The notes beneath the pieces are model-generated. The model did not search any database and had not been told where the DNA came from. It was given only the letters and a program-made list of their open reading frames with translations. Below are positions 12,905-29,100 of a stretch of 64,000 nt of DNA, piece after piece (position 1 is the first letter of the stretch; every line of letters begins with the position of its first letter). The stretch is from Hydractinia symbiolongicarpus (Eukaryota > Cnidaria > Hydrozoa > Anthoathecata > Hydractiniidae): contig NC_079877.1 of assembly GCF_029227915.1 (NCBI RefSeq), positions 24,205,851 to 24,269,850 on the forward strand. The letters run 5' to 3'. Made by a program: the position numbers and the translations under genes.

Positions 12905-15104
12905 GATCTTCTAAATCTAACCTAAAGTATTTTAAAACACAATGAGCAAGGGTGTATGAAATCACACTCCAAAGTCTGCCTATTAACACATTGTGAAAAT
13001 CGAAAAGGTTCTTTGTTTCTCTTTTTTCTGTTTTTTATATATATATTAGCATGAAGAAAGACTTTTAAAACATGTTGGTAATTATACATACCAGAACTTA
13101 CCTACATCCTTTCCACAAACTACAGTAGCTTTCTTACAGATCACACTTCTAACACAAAGAGCTTTTTTGTTCATAATCAACAGCTGGTTTTGCTATCTAT
13201 ATAAATGACTTATCCTAAACTAGATAGTTATAGCCTTTCCTTAACGGTTAAAAGATTGTTATGCATTATGTGAAGCAAAAGCATTTTGTGGAGAATCGCT
13301 TCCTATAAATATAACATCTAAAGACATAATGCATGCTTTCTGTTTTAAAATTATAAACTTTCTTTAAATTTTGGAAAAAGGGATTACGAAATTAATAATG
13401 ATACAATTCTATTATAAACATTACAATCAAAGCCTCATCTGTATCTTGTGTTGTTGGTCGTTCATACTTCTATCAGTAACTTTGCTAATTTTGGAGCACA
13501 TTGTTCAGTTGATCGTTTTCAAAATGATTGCGTACAAGGTCACAACATCTGCTTTTTCTCAAATAGTATTGAAAAACGAGCTGGAACTTTATTCCCAATA
13601 CACAACAGATTGTATATATTGCTGTGCATAGATATCTGCCAACTTCTAGCAGACAATTGTATGTGCCCACGCACACGCAAATAATTTTGCGAGAGTGATT
13701 TACTGCTGCCTTTTTTTAATTGTCAAGGGCTGATCCAAGCTAATTTGGACATTGGTATACCGATTTTGGGGACATCTAATTTGGGTGCCCAACTTAGAAA
13801 CACATAATTGCCTTTTTAATTATTCAATTGTATAATGGGGTCATTGTAAAATGCACCAACAATTTAAAATCAGCCTTAAAAAAAATGTTCCAGCTGGAAA
13901 AAAAGCACATCCTAAAAACAATACAAGTTAAAGCCTATTTTCAAGAAATTACCAAGAACATTCCAAGCATGGCATCTATTCATTTTTTTTTGTTTTGTTA
14001 ATTTCAGCTTGTATAAAAGTGTGAAGAAATGATATGATGGTCCCAATATGCATAGGGCACATTATTGGCAAGATAACACAGGAAGGGACACTCCGTGCAC
14101 TGACAGGGAGTGTGTGACAGATGTGAGGTACTAAAAGGTGAAAAACAGTTTTGGAATATTAAATGAGTTCAAGCTCAAGGGGATTAAATTCTTTGAGAAT
14201 TAATAACGACGAAGAACAGTATCAAGAAAAGAACTCTGGTGTAGTGAAAAGTAATTTACACTGAAACGTGTAGTTGTTAGTTTAATGGCTTCTGTTTCTC
14301 TCCATCTAGCAACCTCACCCAATTCCCATTTTAGTTAATTTAATGAAACAACAGCAAACAATATCTTCTTAGCTGCCCAATTGTTATGAGACTTTGTGAA
14401 TAATAATATTTTTATGGAATGGAAAATGTTATATTTCTATCCAAGGATATGAGTATAAAAATTTTAAAAACCTGTCGAATTAATTAAATTCAATTTATAT
14501 ACGAAATATATTAAATCTTTTAGGATTTTGCCAGTACTCACCTAGCTACACATTTTTAGATGCGAAAACTGAAGACCACAAGATTTAATCTGAGGAACCT
14601 CAAAGTAACCCATAAGATATGTTCTAAACATATTATCACTGACAACTTTGTTCGAATGTTCTCAACTGTGATTTAGATATATTTAAAGATAAGTTTATTT
14701 GTCTCATACTACAATAGTGTTGAGTCTCATCATAGAAGGTTAATATTATTAGAATTTAAGAACATTGACCTCTTCCATGCCCACAACAAAATAATTGTGA
14801 CATGACAAACTGAATTTTACTAATATTTCAACAACAAAAGGGGCCTGCATTGTTAATTCGTTTCTGTATTTATATTTTAGCCCTACATTTTAGCCTAGTT
14901 AAATATATATACCACTCTTGATATAAAAATTTAAAAACATTTCAGTTCCGTTCTTGTCTAAAGTACAGTAGTAAAGTAGTGAATAATATATTTTGAAAAT
15001 ACGTTTACAATTTGATGGCATTTTATTGTAGCTATTCATATATACCATGGATGAGTTTTTTAAAGTAATGGGCTCATAATGGTCAAAACCATTTAACTTT
15101 TTAA

Positions 15105-15336
15105 TCAGAAATCTAAACAACCAACAAAGTGGATTTTTTTTGCGTGTTTGTTCACTCCGCAGCTGCGTGTCGCCGTCGACGTCCATCTTCTCTTCTGGTT
15201 TCCACCATGGCCTTGGCCATGGGCTATAGTCCACCAAACCGGCAGGCACACTATAGATGTGAATAAAAACTCTTTTCTGGTTGCTGTACTCGGTGTACTC
15301 CCCAATCCAATATGGCACAGAAGCTGTGTGAAGCAT
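15105..15336 (-). other. GC-richer patch with overlapping open frames, unidentified
   Basis: This stretch has a base composition well above its AT-rich surroundings and is open in two minus frames and one plus frame. The longest minus reading from an ATG at 15336 includes VPAGLVDYSPWPRPWWKPEE, then continues as AT-rich sequence typical of non-coding DNA. The short palindrome CCATGGCCTTGGCCATGG lies inside it. No family was recognised; a retrocopy or an exon of an undetected gene are possible. Confidence 0.25.
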
Positions 15337-16044
15337 ATCTTGCTTTGATTTATAACTTTTACATTTTTTTAATCTTATAATCCATTTCCCAGCCTGTGTG
15401 GACTTGCATTAAAAAGAAAGCTAGCTGTACTATTTGCTGTTATATGCGTTTTACTCGTTTTTAATTAATTCTTGAATTTATAATACTTTTTTTCAATAAA
15501 CACTGTTCAGCACATAAAAATGGCATCATATAGACTAGCTATTTTATCTGATTTGGTATACCCATTTCAGGAGATTGTCTCCAAAGTCAGAGACATTTTT
15601 CTCTTTTCAGAAATCTTGGTATATGAACTTAGAGATCGTCTCCAAAAACAGATGCAAAAAATATCAAGCCTCCAGAACAAGGGGAATGAACTCTGAAATC
15701 AAGAATTACTTTTTTGATCTACAACCACCCACGAGAGATTAAATAGAGTGGGTTTGAATTTTTTTAACTTATACTGTTGAGCCTCCACTCCAAGCTTCTT
15801 CCTCGCTGGCCTTAAAACCCAACAGAAAATGCCAGCCTTACTAATTCAAGTCGGTAAATACACTGCAAAACTCTCCTTCCATTTCATTTTCTATCCCCTA
15901 AACCTTATTAACTCAGTTTGTAACTTACCCGCGCCTTCTTTTTGTCACACAATTTAGAATGTGGTTGTTTTGTTATATTAAAGATGAATACAATGACAAA
16001 GAAACTAATTAAGACTAGTTTGTGTTACAATATTTCTTATAAAA

Positions 16045-16503
16045 CTAGTTGAAAAGGCGAAGCCCGTGGAAAACTCCACTGATATAGTTCTTGAAAAGCT
16101 GATCAAGAAAATTTATAGGATTATGTAGTTTTGTCAAATGATTGCAGAGATATTATTGTTTGAAGGTTTTTGGGAACCCAGGTTTGGGTAAATTACCCAA
16201 ATTGGTCCTAGGTAGTCCCTAGTTACCCACACGGTAAAAAAAGACTGATGTCACCATCTCGTTTCTAAGTTATTAGGCAGCAAAGTTTTAAGTGCACTGT
16301 AATGGCTTCTTTAATTTAATATAAGATATTGACGTTAAATTAGTGTTATTGAAGTTAAATTAGTGTTATTGAAGTTACAACGTTAAATTTGTCAAATCAT
16401 TTGAGACATAACTTTTTTGGCTAAATCAGAGGAAAATAAAGATATCCACTTTTCCTGTTACAGACAGAGACACACAGACACAGTTTCTGTATTTTTATAG
16501 AGA
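16045..16503 (-). mobile_element. Non-autonomous Helitron-like element, about 459 bp
   Basis: On the minus strand it starts A|TCTCTATAAAAATACAG, continues into a run of TCTGTCTG-type repeats, and ends GTGGAGTTTTCCAC (a hairpin) then ...CTAG|T. TC at the 5' end, a hairpin close to a CTAG 3' end, and insertion between A and T are the hallmarks of Helitrons. No helicase ORF is present. It contains a 20-bp tandem repeat (GAAGTTAAATTAGTGTTATT-like units) around 16328-16380. Confidence 0.7.
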
Positions 16504-16699
16504 TGAAACTTTACGATGTTTAAAGCATTAAAATCTATTTAAAATGTTTGTGGCCTACTGTTTCCAATCCTTTAGCGCGGGTATGAAAAATAACGAGCTG
16601 GATAGAGGACAGCACGAAGTATGTAATTCACACACAGATTGAATTTTGACTATTCACAACTTTTTATGAGGTTTCAAGAATTTTCACAACAATATTTTT

Positions 16700-16870
16700 T
16701 TCATTGTCATCATTCTTGGCTTAACGTCCGTTTTCCATGCAAGCATAGATTGGAGAGGTTATAATAATAAACGTCTCCCAATCTGATCTACACTGTGTTA
16801 GATCTAAGCTTAAAATCCTCTCCATCAATTCTGTCTTTATTACGTTACTGCTAAGTATTTCTTGGTCAGT
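16700..16870 (+). repeat. Interspersed repeat with TTTCCATGCAAGCAT core
   Basis: GTCATCATTCTTGGCTTAAC then GTCCGTTTTCCATGCAAGCA and a CTGTGTTAGATCTAAGC segment match the copy at 38022-38215 and, reversed, the copy at about 31830-31975. The shared order of these blocks over about 170 bp shows a dispersed family. I associate the core with invertebrate SINE-like repeats, from memory only. Confidence 0.6.
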
Positions 16871-17024
16871 CATTTTTAATGTACATGGTCTACATGAAGC
16901 TTCGAACCAAATAAAGTGGTTGAATTGATAGACTTCTTTTTGCTATTAAAAGGATCTGTTTTCCAGAGAAGGAATTAACACAGCATTGTATGAGATAAAA
17001 GAAGTTACACGTAAATTATGTATA

Positions 17025-17133
17025 CTAGTCTTTGCCCATGGAAAAATCCACGGGTTCTACCGTCGCAGCTAAGCTACCATTTTGTGTGACAGACAGACGG
17101 ACCGACAGATGTGTACGGGCATTATAATATAGA
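17025..17133 (-). mobile_element. Short Helitron-like element, 109 bp
   Basis: Reading the minus strand: A|TCTATATTATAATGCCC, then CTGTCTGTCAC and GCTGCGACGG, then a hairpin around CCCGTGGATTTTTCCATGGG, ending CTAG|T. It matches the plus-strand element at 24834-24936 throughout. Confidence 0.75.
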
Positions 17134-17369
17134 TACCTAGTCGTAACTGGGCAATTACCGTATGTGGGCGAACCTACTCTGAATAAATATTTTATCCCTA
17201 ACAGTCATTGTGATGTCGAGAATTTAAAAAGGCTAGCAAGTAAATTTTTTGGCCCTATAGACTATATATACTATCACACACCAGACAAGCTAGTATAAAG
17301 GTCTGTTGACTTATCTTGAATTAATCATTTATTGCTTTATAGTGGAGAAATAGAGCAATATGAAATGCA

Positions 17370-20794
<3,425 letters not shown>

Positions 20795-22369
20795 TATCAA
20801 TAAATAAAGAGTTTTCTTGAAGTTTATTTTACGAGTTTTTGAGACCAAGGAAGATGGTTGCGGCTCAACATAACATAAGCACGACTTTATGTTAAATATT
20901 CATTTTGTTTACGTCCCGCGTATTTTGTATATTTGTACACTAAAGTTGCTTAGAAATTTTGCAGATTTTTGTGCAGTTACGTTAATTTTTATACAAGCCT
21001 CATCGCTCAAGCTTAAGAGAATGTAATAATTTCTGCACAGACATGTAGCATATCCGCAACAAACTTGTTTTGCCCTCGTCTCAATGGTAAACCGTATAAG
21101 TTGAGATTTCTGATTCTAAATGTAGTTATTAATTACAGCGGACGTCTTTATTTTTGTTGTTTTTGTTTCTGTAAAAACTAGTAAATTTTACAAGAAAAAC
21201 GAGATGTAATTTATAATAATTTTTGTAGTAAAAATATTAGAAATATTGTTACATTTCTCTCGTTGAAAATTCAGTTTAGACTACCATGTAGAATTCATCT
21301 AAATATTTATTCATGGTGGCTTTATTATTGTGTGGAATGGATGATATTTTTTTTAAAGTGACAATTGCCGGAGTTGTTCTTTATTATGAGGTCTGGAGTG
21401 GCAGGATCAGCAATAACCTGGACGAGGTTATCGGATCGAACACAATTCGTTTAATACAGAGTCGTGTGTTTCTTATGATTTATTTAGAAGACTATTGAAA
21501 ACGCACGTTACTCATTCACACCGCATACGTGAGAGATGACGTAACGCATATTGCCGGGTAACAACGAATGTAGCTAGCGCGCTTTGTCTCACGTTACACG
21601 TCGATTTTGCAGTTTTCTTCCTTTTCTTCTTATTCTTTTTATTTTTAATGCATTTTTAAACGTTAACTATATTGGCTATATAAAAAAAACATTTATTTTG
21701 AGGTTTCAAGCTACACATGAATCTGACAACGGATCCAGCATGGTTAACGTATCCAAAAGTGTTTTCTTTTTCTTTCTAAATCGACACCAAGCTAACTTGT
21801 CCTTTACATTTATGTTGTTTAGCTGTGAACTAAAACTTCACGTAGTTTTGTGTGGCATTGATGCTTCACTTAAAATAAGCTAACTTGTTATACCCTTTAG
21901 TTATAAGGAGACAAAAAAATCTGAAAACCGTAAAGCAATCTATTTATCTTAATGAAATATATTTTTACGAGAATTAATTTCCTGAGCATTTAATATTGCC
22001 ATTTCGCGAATCGAAGTTTTAAAATTTGTTAAATTTAGCGAAAATTGAATTTCGCGAATAGCTAATTTTAATTAATTTCACGAAAATTTATTTACGCCAA
22101 TAGCTAAATACTATTACATAATTTGGATAATTAATGTTTCTCTTTTAGCACAAGTTTACGACTATTCATCAAAGAATTTAAAGGCATTTCGACCTTCACA
22201 AACATCAAAGTCTCCAGTCAAATTCACCAGAGAATTTCTGTTACTAATCTCCGTAAAGGGTCCTCCTCGGTCACCGACTCTCCGCTTCTACTGTATTTCT
22301 TTTATCAAGAGCGAGGTCACAAATTGGTGATTTTACGCAAACATAATCCTAAATTTTGCTAAAAACAAG

Positions 22370-22690
22370 ATTTTGAAAAAAATTGAATTTCGCGAATAAG
22401 GGAATTAACAAAAATTCGCGAAAATATATTTTAGCTAAACCCGCGTAAATAATTTTTGCGAAAACCCATTTCATTAAGATATAACTCGCGCTCAAATAGG
22501 AGGGGGAAATTGTGGGTTTCGGAGAGAATTTGTTTAATAATTGATAGCTGTATTTTTCCTATGATTTTTTTAGCTTCATTGAATTTCGCAGACGAACTGA
22601 ATTTGTATAATTTCACGAAATTTTTTTTCGTATTTTGCTTTTATTTCGAATTCGCAAGATTTAATTTTGCAGATTTTAGCAAAAACCTTT
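22370..22690. repeat. Dispersed CGCGAAA-rich repeat
   Basis: Repeated AATTTCGCGAATAAG, AAAATTCGCGAAAATA and TTTTTGCGAAAACCC words over about 320 bp. A smaller patch of the same kind lies at 21990-22110. Confidence 0.5.
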
Positions 22691-22750
22691 CATAAAAACA
22701 GACATGTGGAAGCAGCCTCGTTTCAAGCGCCTGCTGTCTCTTTTTTATAT

Positions 22751-22815
22751 TAGGACGGCGAGACTAACCCGTCCCAATGTCAGAAAAGATACAAGATGTC
22801 TTGGGGACGAGGTAG
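22751..22815. repeat. Small inverted-repeat element, CCTCGTCCC family (partial)
   Basis: GTCAGAAAAGATACAAGATG followed by TCTTGGGGACGAGGTAG matches the right half of the element at 47627-47705 and, reversed, that at 46139-46212. The left half is diverged (AACCCGTCCCAATG). Confidence 0.55.
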
Positions 22816-23125
22816 ATGTGGTAGTTAGCGCTTGTCTCAGAAAAGGCAAGCAATCAAAACGGATATGGCCATAACTTTTTAAAATAACTACTTTTAACAG
22901 AAGATTGGGGTAAACATTCTGTTCGGGCAAAACCAAAGAAAACGAAAATAGAATACTTGTTTAATTCTAAAATAAAAACCCATGAAATATACCACCTGGA
23001 TATAATTATAATTTTGACTGTAAAAAAATTAATTACAAACGACACACAAGCTTCTCTTTTGCCATCTACACAGAAGTTATGATAGACAATCTTCTTCTGT
23101 ACATTCGTCACTACAAGTAATGCCA

Positions 23126-26100
23126 TTATGGAACTTTGTCGTGATATAAAACAGAACGGATATGCTTGATGTCATCAGGTGTTGTCCGACAGCAGCCTCC
23201 TAAAAAAGAATTGTTATGAATTTTTACAAAGCAAAACCTTATTAAAAAGACTCCGCAAAAAAATATTTTCTCGTTATGGGCAATTAAATAAGTGGAGGCG
23301 GTGGTTCATTTACTTGGAAACAATGAGTAAAAAAAACATCAACTTTTCCCAATACGCTTGCAGGTGACTTTCCAAGGGTAACACCCCATAGCACAATCGG
23401 TATATACACTCTTTGTGCGTGTGGTATTTTTGCCCTTTTATCCCTAAATCGCAAAAAAATACGGCGATTCGTCGAATGCAATGATTGGATTCTGAAAATT
23501 ATCCAAACGATCATTATCCAAGAAAGGCGAGGGGAGTTGTCTGGGTGAGAAAATAACTGACTGACCAGAAGTTAAGTGTGGGAAAATTGTCAATGCGGTG
23601 TGAGGGGAGGGTGGGGGCTCGAGATGGCGGGAGAACCAAGGTGGGTGTCGTTGTCCCTGTGTCCCAAGTAAAACATGACTAATAACTTTACGCCACTGAT
23701 TCATGATGACGATTTCTTCTTTCTTCGTCGTGTGGTAAAAGATGCTTAAACAGGTGATTAAATTGATACATGCTTGTGTGAAACAGTACTAACCTATCCA
23801 ACGTGCGCCTTCTTTGATCCATTCTGGCACGTAGCTAGCGAATGTTCGCATTTCCATGTCGGTATGCCATCTAAAATCACAGTGATAGGGTTAGGGAAAA
23901 ATGAAATTTCGCAATTAAATTGCATAAAAACCACTCTCCCAACGTTTAGAAGAAAGCTCTTTCTTAGTTTACGTAAATAGCAGAGAAAAAAAGGCTGACT
24001 TTCCATCTGAATCAAAGAAAAAGCTATATGCCTCGTCCATATTTATATTTACCAAAGAAGTAGCTATACTGTAGCTGCAATTGAAATGCTGAAATTTTTA
24101 CACTAACTTGTTCCTTAATAATTTTTTTCTTAACCAGTTACCATAAAAAAAAAGAAAAAGAAAAAGAAAAATTCTCGCAAATCACAACAGAAATCTAGAA
24201 CGCTACGATCACAAAAAAATAATTTGTCGCAAAAATTTCTTCGTTGAAGCCGCGTATTCAATTTTCAAAAAAAGTGTTTTGCAAATTTTTGTATTAAACA
24301 ATGGACACGTCTGTTTAATAGTAAAAATTACTGTTACTTGTTATTCTTCCAAATCTCTCCACTATTCGGCATGATGAGTAACTTCTTCTCTGTTATATCT
24401 TTTACACTTCTAAGCAAGGACTATATCAAAGGTACAATTTAAATATTATGACACTTTATATTCTGATACAGATGGGTGGGTGAGGACTGCGGAGTGCGGG
24501 TGCGGGTGCGGGTGCGGGTGCTACAACTTTTTGGCAAGTTATATGTCGATTTCATTCGCGATTGATATGCATCAATTTTTTTGTGTAGAAGGCGGGAATT
24601 TTTTTTAAAAAAAATAAAACAATAACGTCAAGTTAAAAGTAATTAAAATCCAGTCATTTGATTGGATGCGTTAATGTAACTTGAATTCTTATGCTTAATT
24701 GCACAAATATATGATTGAAAAAAGAAAATATAAATAAAAATAAAAACATCTTTTTTTGGCTGCTTTAGCATTTTTTCAGGGGTGCAATTTCAAAAATTTC
24801 ACTCTTACAGGCGACATTTTCAATAAATCGAAATCTATATTATAATACCCGTATACGTCTGTCTGTCTGTCACGCAAAATGCTAGATTAGCTGCGACGGG
24901 CGAACCCGTGGTTTTTTCCACGGGCTTAACGACTAGTTATTCTATATTATCGCGGAAATTTAATTTAACGAATGGAAAGTTTTGTTCGTGTATTTGCAGG
25001 AACTTAATTACGCAGATGAGAAACTTAGTGTTAAAAGGCAAAATTCTAGTTTTCGGAGGAAAATCTGTTTCACAGATTGTGGTATATATAAATTTAGTCC
25101 CAAGACAATAAAATGTTGCGGCGGGAAGCTAAAAAATTACTGACGAACATGCAGAGTGGTAGAAAAAAACTGCTAGATAGAAAAAGAATACAACCACTTT
25201 GACTTACTGATATATAAACAGGTGATGTGCAGTTAATCCCAACAGCAACAACCTTTGAAACAAAACGCAAGACACAAAAAAAGACACAATTCTAGAAGTC
25301 TTCTGCAAAACTAGAGTATTTGGAACCACACAATATTCTGTAAACAAAAACAAGTTCTAATTTCTCTAATAAGGTAAAGACACTGAATGAAATGGCAGAT
25401 GGTGGGCATCACCTGTTGGGAACGATTTAATAACGTCACTGCATCGGACAAAGTTTCCCCATGCGCGATGTGTGATCCGTCCTGTCAATAAAAAGGTACA
25501 TATTTTAAATTTTATTACGCTTCAAACATCATAAAGTCAAGCATGTTTAACATACTTCTACACAGCTTATCACAGTACATGCAATTTACATACATTACTA
25601 TCACTATCCAGATTCTATGACGGAAACGCTACAAACGAGTCATGATTAATCGAGCAAAGAGCTATACTGCGTGTTGGTAAAAAAAATTGCCACTCTCAAC
25701 AATAAATTTAATGATGGAGCGTAGAATCGTTTTAAATCACACCTGCTCTCCAACACAGAACCTTAAGCTTTTTTAAATATCGCAATTCCACTTTTACCCC
25801 CGCTCCAATAACCCCCCGTCTTTTACTTGTACTCAAAATGTTACTTAGCTCACCTTCCTTTATTTCTAAATGCTGATTGGGTGACTCAGTATCGACCACG
25901 CAAGACAATCAAAACACATTTAAATGTTTCCGTCCATGCGTTCTACGTTTATGGCGCCGAAACAAGATAGTAAGCACTCCAAACATTTACAACAATTGTT
26001 GAATACCTTACAAGAGAATGAAACAGCAAACTTTAAGTTCGGATATTCTTTTACAAGGTCAATGATTGCTGCAGCTTCATCCTAAACTAAAAACAAGAAG

Positions 26101-29100
26101 AGGTTACACAAACAAACTACTATTGTCTTTATAAGAATACCCGTGTTTTATACAAAATGGTAGCTATATCGCTACTTCGTGCTAAGGATGCACGACATAG
26201 CGATGCACGTGTGATAATATGAGGACCGGAAAAATTAACACGGGTGAATTTTTCACGGGTTAACGAGTAGCCTCATTTTGTTCGAAATCGGGTTAACGAG
26301 TAGCCTCATTTTGTTCGAAATGACTGCAAAATCGCTACTTTGTGCTAGAAAGCACGGAGAAGAGAAGCCCGTATTACTTCAGGGCAAAAATTAAATGCCC
26401 GGAATACTTAGGAGCGAAAATTAGAAGGCCGGAGTACTTACGAGCGAAAATTGAATGCCTTGAGTATTTACAACAAACGAAAATTAAATGCCTTTAGTAT
26501 TTACAACAAACGAAAATTAAATGCCTTTAGTATTTACAACAAACGAAAATTGGATACCTGGAAAACTTACGAGCAAAAAATGGATATTGGGAATACTAAC
26601 GAGCAAAAATTAGATGTCCAGAATATTTACTTACAACGGGGGGGTGTGATTAGATGCCCGGAATACTTATAAGTAAAAATTGGATACCCGGAATACTTAC
26701 GAGCGAATTGAATAAAGTAGATTACACAAAAATTTATTAAACAAAAAAAATCGCAAAAATTTTTACCTATCACAAATATTATATAAGGTTCTTTGTTTAA
26801 ACTGCGAAATTTCCTTACTGTGAGAGTTCGTGGCAACAAAGTAGTCGACAAATGTGTAAATTCAAAATGTGAATCATGTATTTCTAATCATGTATGATGT
26901 ATGACAGATATCGCTAATTCAGCTTTATTGGAAGTTGTGCTGTTTCTGTCTATTTAGTGTTGACTTTTACTGAATTAACTTACAAGTGCTGGAATAGTCT
27001 CAAAAAGATACAACTCCAAGTCTTCTTTCGCTAAGATTGAAATTCGTTGATTGTGCCAATTCTTTAATTCCTGAAAAATAAAAATAATTCCCATGATGCC
27101 CTAAAAATTGCGGTTTGAAATTTACCAAAATTAGCCCTGTTTTACAACATAAAAAACAGGCTGTTTTTCTGCTTCACCAATAAAAGTTCAAAAAACATAA
27201 TACGTTTCTTATTAGCTACTGCAGTTGAAATTTTTTATAAATTTCTATCAAATCGACCATAAATCCTTCTCAAAATTCACAATTAAATCAGATATTTTTC
27301 TACTTATCCCCCAAGAACAATAAAAAAAGCATGCCATATGTCCCAGGCACCTAATAAATTGTTAACTTTAAGGTGCGACAATTATAGATGATAGCGCTGC
27401 TGTATTAAGGTACCTGTTTCCAATATAATACTGTAGCAGAATAGACATTGTGAGAAATATCAAAATTATAACGTTGTTACAAAAAAAAAGAGAGATATGA
27501 AACTTACAGGTGGGTAAAAAGTCAACAAAAATAAATACCAGCTGAGATATATGTCTAATGTAAGAACCAGTATATTCAGAACCATCATGCAAACACGCTC
27601 CGTATGGTCCCATAGATGCACATGCTACGGGTTTCCTTCGATCCACTAGTAGATAAAAAATATAAAAACCAATTCGTTTGAACAATGTAGCTAAAGTCGA
27701 GTTGAGGATGTAAATAGAGAGGGGGTAAAAAATGTTTCCACAACGCCCAAGAAAACCAACTAAACCACCCTTATTTTGACGTAACTATAGAAGTAGAGAA
27801 GTAGCAAAGGCAGTGTTACGAACTTTTTTCTTTTTTGAAGAGTTAAACAGCACGACCTATCTAACAGCCATCTGTCTCCAATTCTTTACAGAAATGTTTT
27901 AGAAGGTCGATAATACTGTGCTATTATCGACCTTTTAAAAAATTTAACAAACAATCAACATTCGTGTGCTTATTGATGAGAAAATAGAAATACAAGCGAG
28001 TTGTTCTATATTACGGTTTACTATACCTTTAGATTCATTGTTTACACCTTCCCTACATAAAATAATATCATAAAAAAATTTAGTACATATAGTATTATTA
28101 TGTGTGAGTATTAAAGACTAAACTAAATTACCAGAATTCCTGACATGCGTTTTTCGCAAGTTTTCCACCTTGTTGGATTAGTTCCTGCGCTTCTGAAACA
28201 GTGCAATCCAAATGTTTTCGAAAACCATCAATACTAGCCTAAACAAAAGATTTGTTGAATCAACAGCTATTTATATACAGATTGAAAGTTATGCAGCCAT
28301 TTATTTTGATTTAAAATTTTGAAAAAAACCAAATAACAATTATATACACTTTTCAGGAGGTCAAAACTTAAACATTATGATTTTACAACAACAACTAATT
28401 GCTATTAATTCTTTTTGTATACATATATTTACATTTCCACAATGAACATAAAGTGTAATATCGCAGAACAAAAACCAAATCATATGAAGACAATTTTACG
28501 TAGAGAAGTTATATTCTGAAGCAAAATTAAGAAACGTCGATCTTTGTCTATTTGTATCTGCTTATACCCGTTTTGCGTGCATAATAACAAAATTAGTTTT
28601 TATGCATTAGTATGTATGTATTTCACTGTGCAAAAAAAATCTTAGCCTTCAAATTTTAGCAGTTTCCAAACTACATGACCAAAAAAACTTACCTGGTATG
28701 TGCTTGAAATGATTACATCTGCTCCTGCTTCAAGAAAACTAGGTAAAGAAATTAGTGATCAAAACAAAACGAAATGAATTGAAAATGATCAAGTGAATAT
28801 CCATCTCACTACCTACCTTTTATGTACATCCAAAATGGCATTTTGGTTCGTAGAGAGAAGTCTTGCACTCCAGAGTGGATCATCCTAGGTACGGATATAT
28901 GTGCAAATAAATAAAATTTAAAGAAAAGCAAGACAAAGAATAAAAGATTCACAATAATACCATATCCTACATCTATATTAAATTTCCTAGCAACCAACTC
29001 TGTGGCAAACCCACCATCAAAGACAAGTTTTTCTAAAGAATAATAGGAGTAAAATGAATCAAAAATTTTTTTTTAACACGTTAATTTATTATTGGTTGTC

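Larger units (their letters stand above)
12905..17369. other. Intergenic region, ARGLU1 to FUNDC1 (divergent)
   Basis: About 4.4 kb between two genes transcribed away from each other. It contains a GC-rich patch with open frames (about 15130-15340), a Helitron-like element (16045-16503), an interspersed repeat (about 16700-16870) and a second Helitron-like element (17025-17133). A donor-like TAG/GTAAGT at about 13100 on the minus strand could end a 5' UTR exon of ARGLU1. Nothing else is recognisable. Confidence 0.6.
20795..23125. other. Intergenic region between convergent FUNDC1 and HMT genes
   Basis: Both neighbours end here, so 3' UTRs and terminators are expected. Apart from the FUNDC1 polyadenylation signals it shows two patches of the CGCGAA-rich repeat (about 21990-22110 and 22370-22690) and half of a CCTCGTCCC-type element (about 22751-22815). 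No coding exon with usable splice sites was found. Confidence 0.55.

Noticed and set aside
26366-26710. Possible CRISPR-like array
   Set aside because: Units are contiguous tandem repeats without unique spacers, in an intron of an animal gene.
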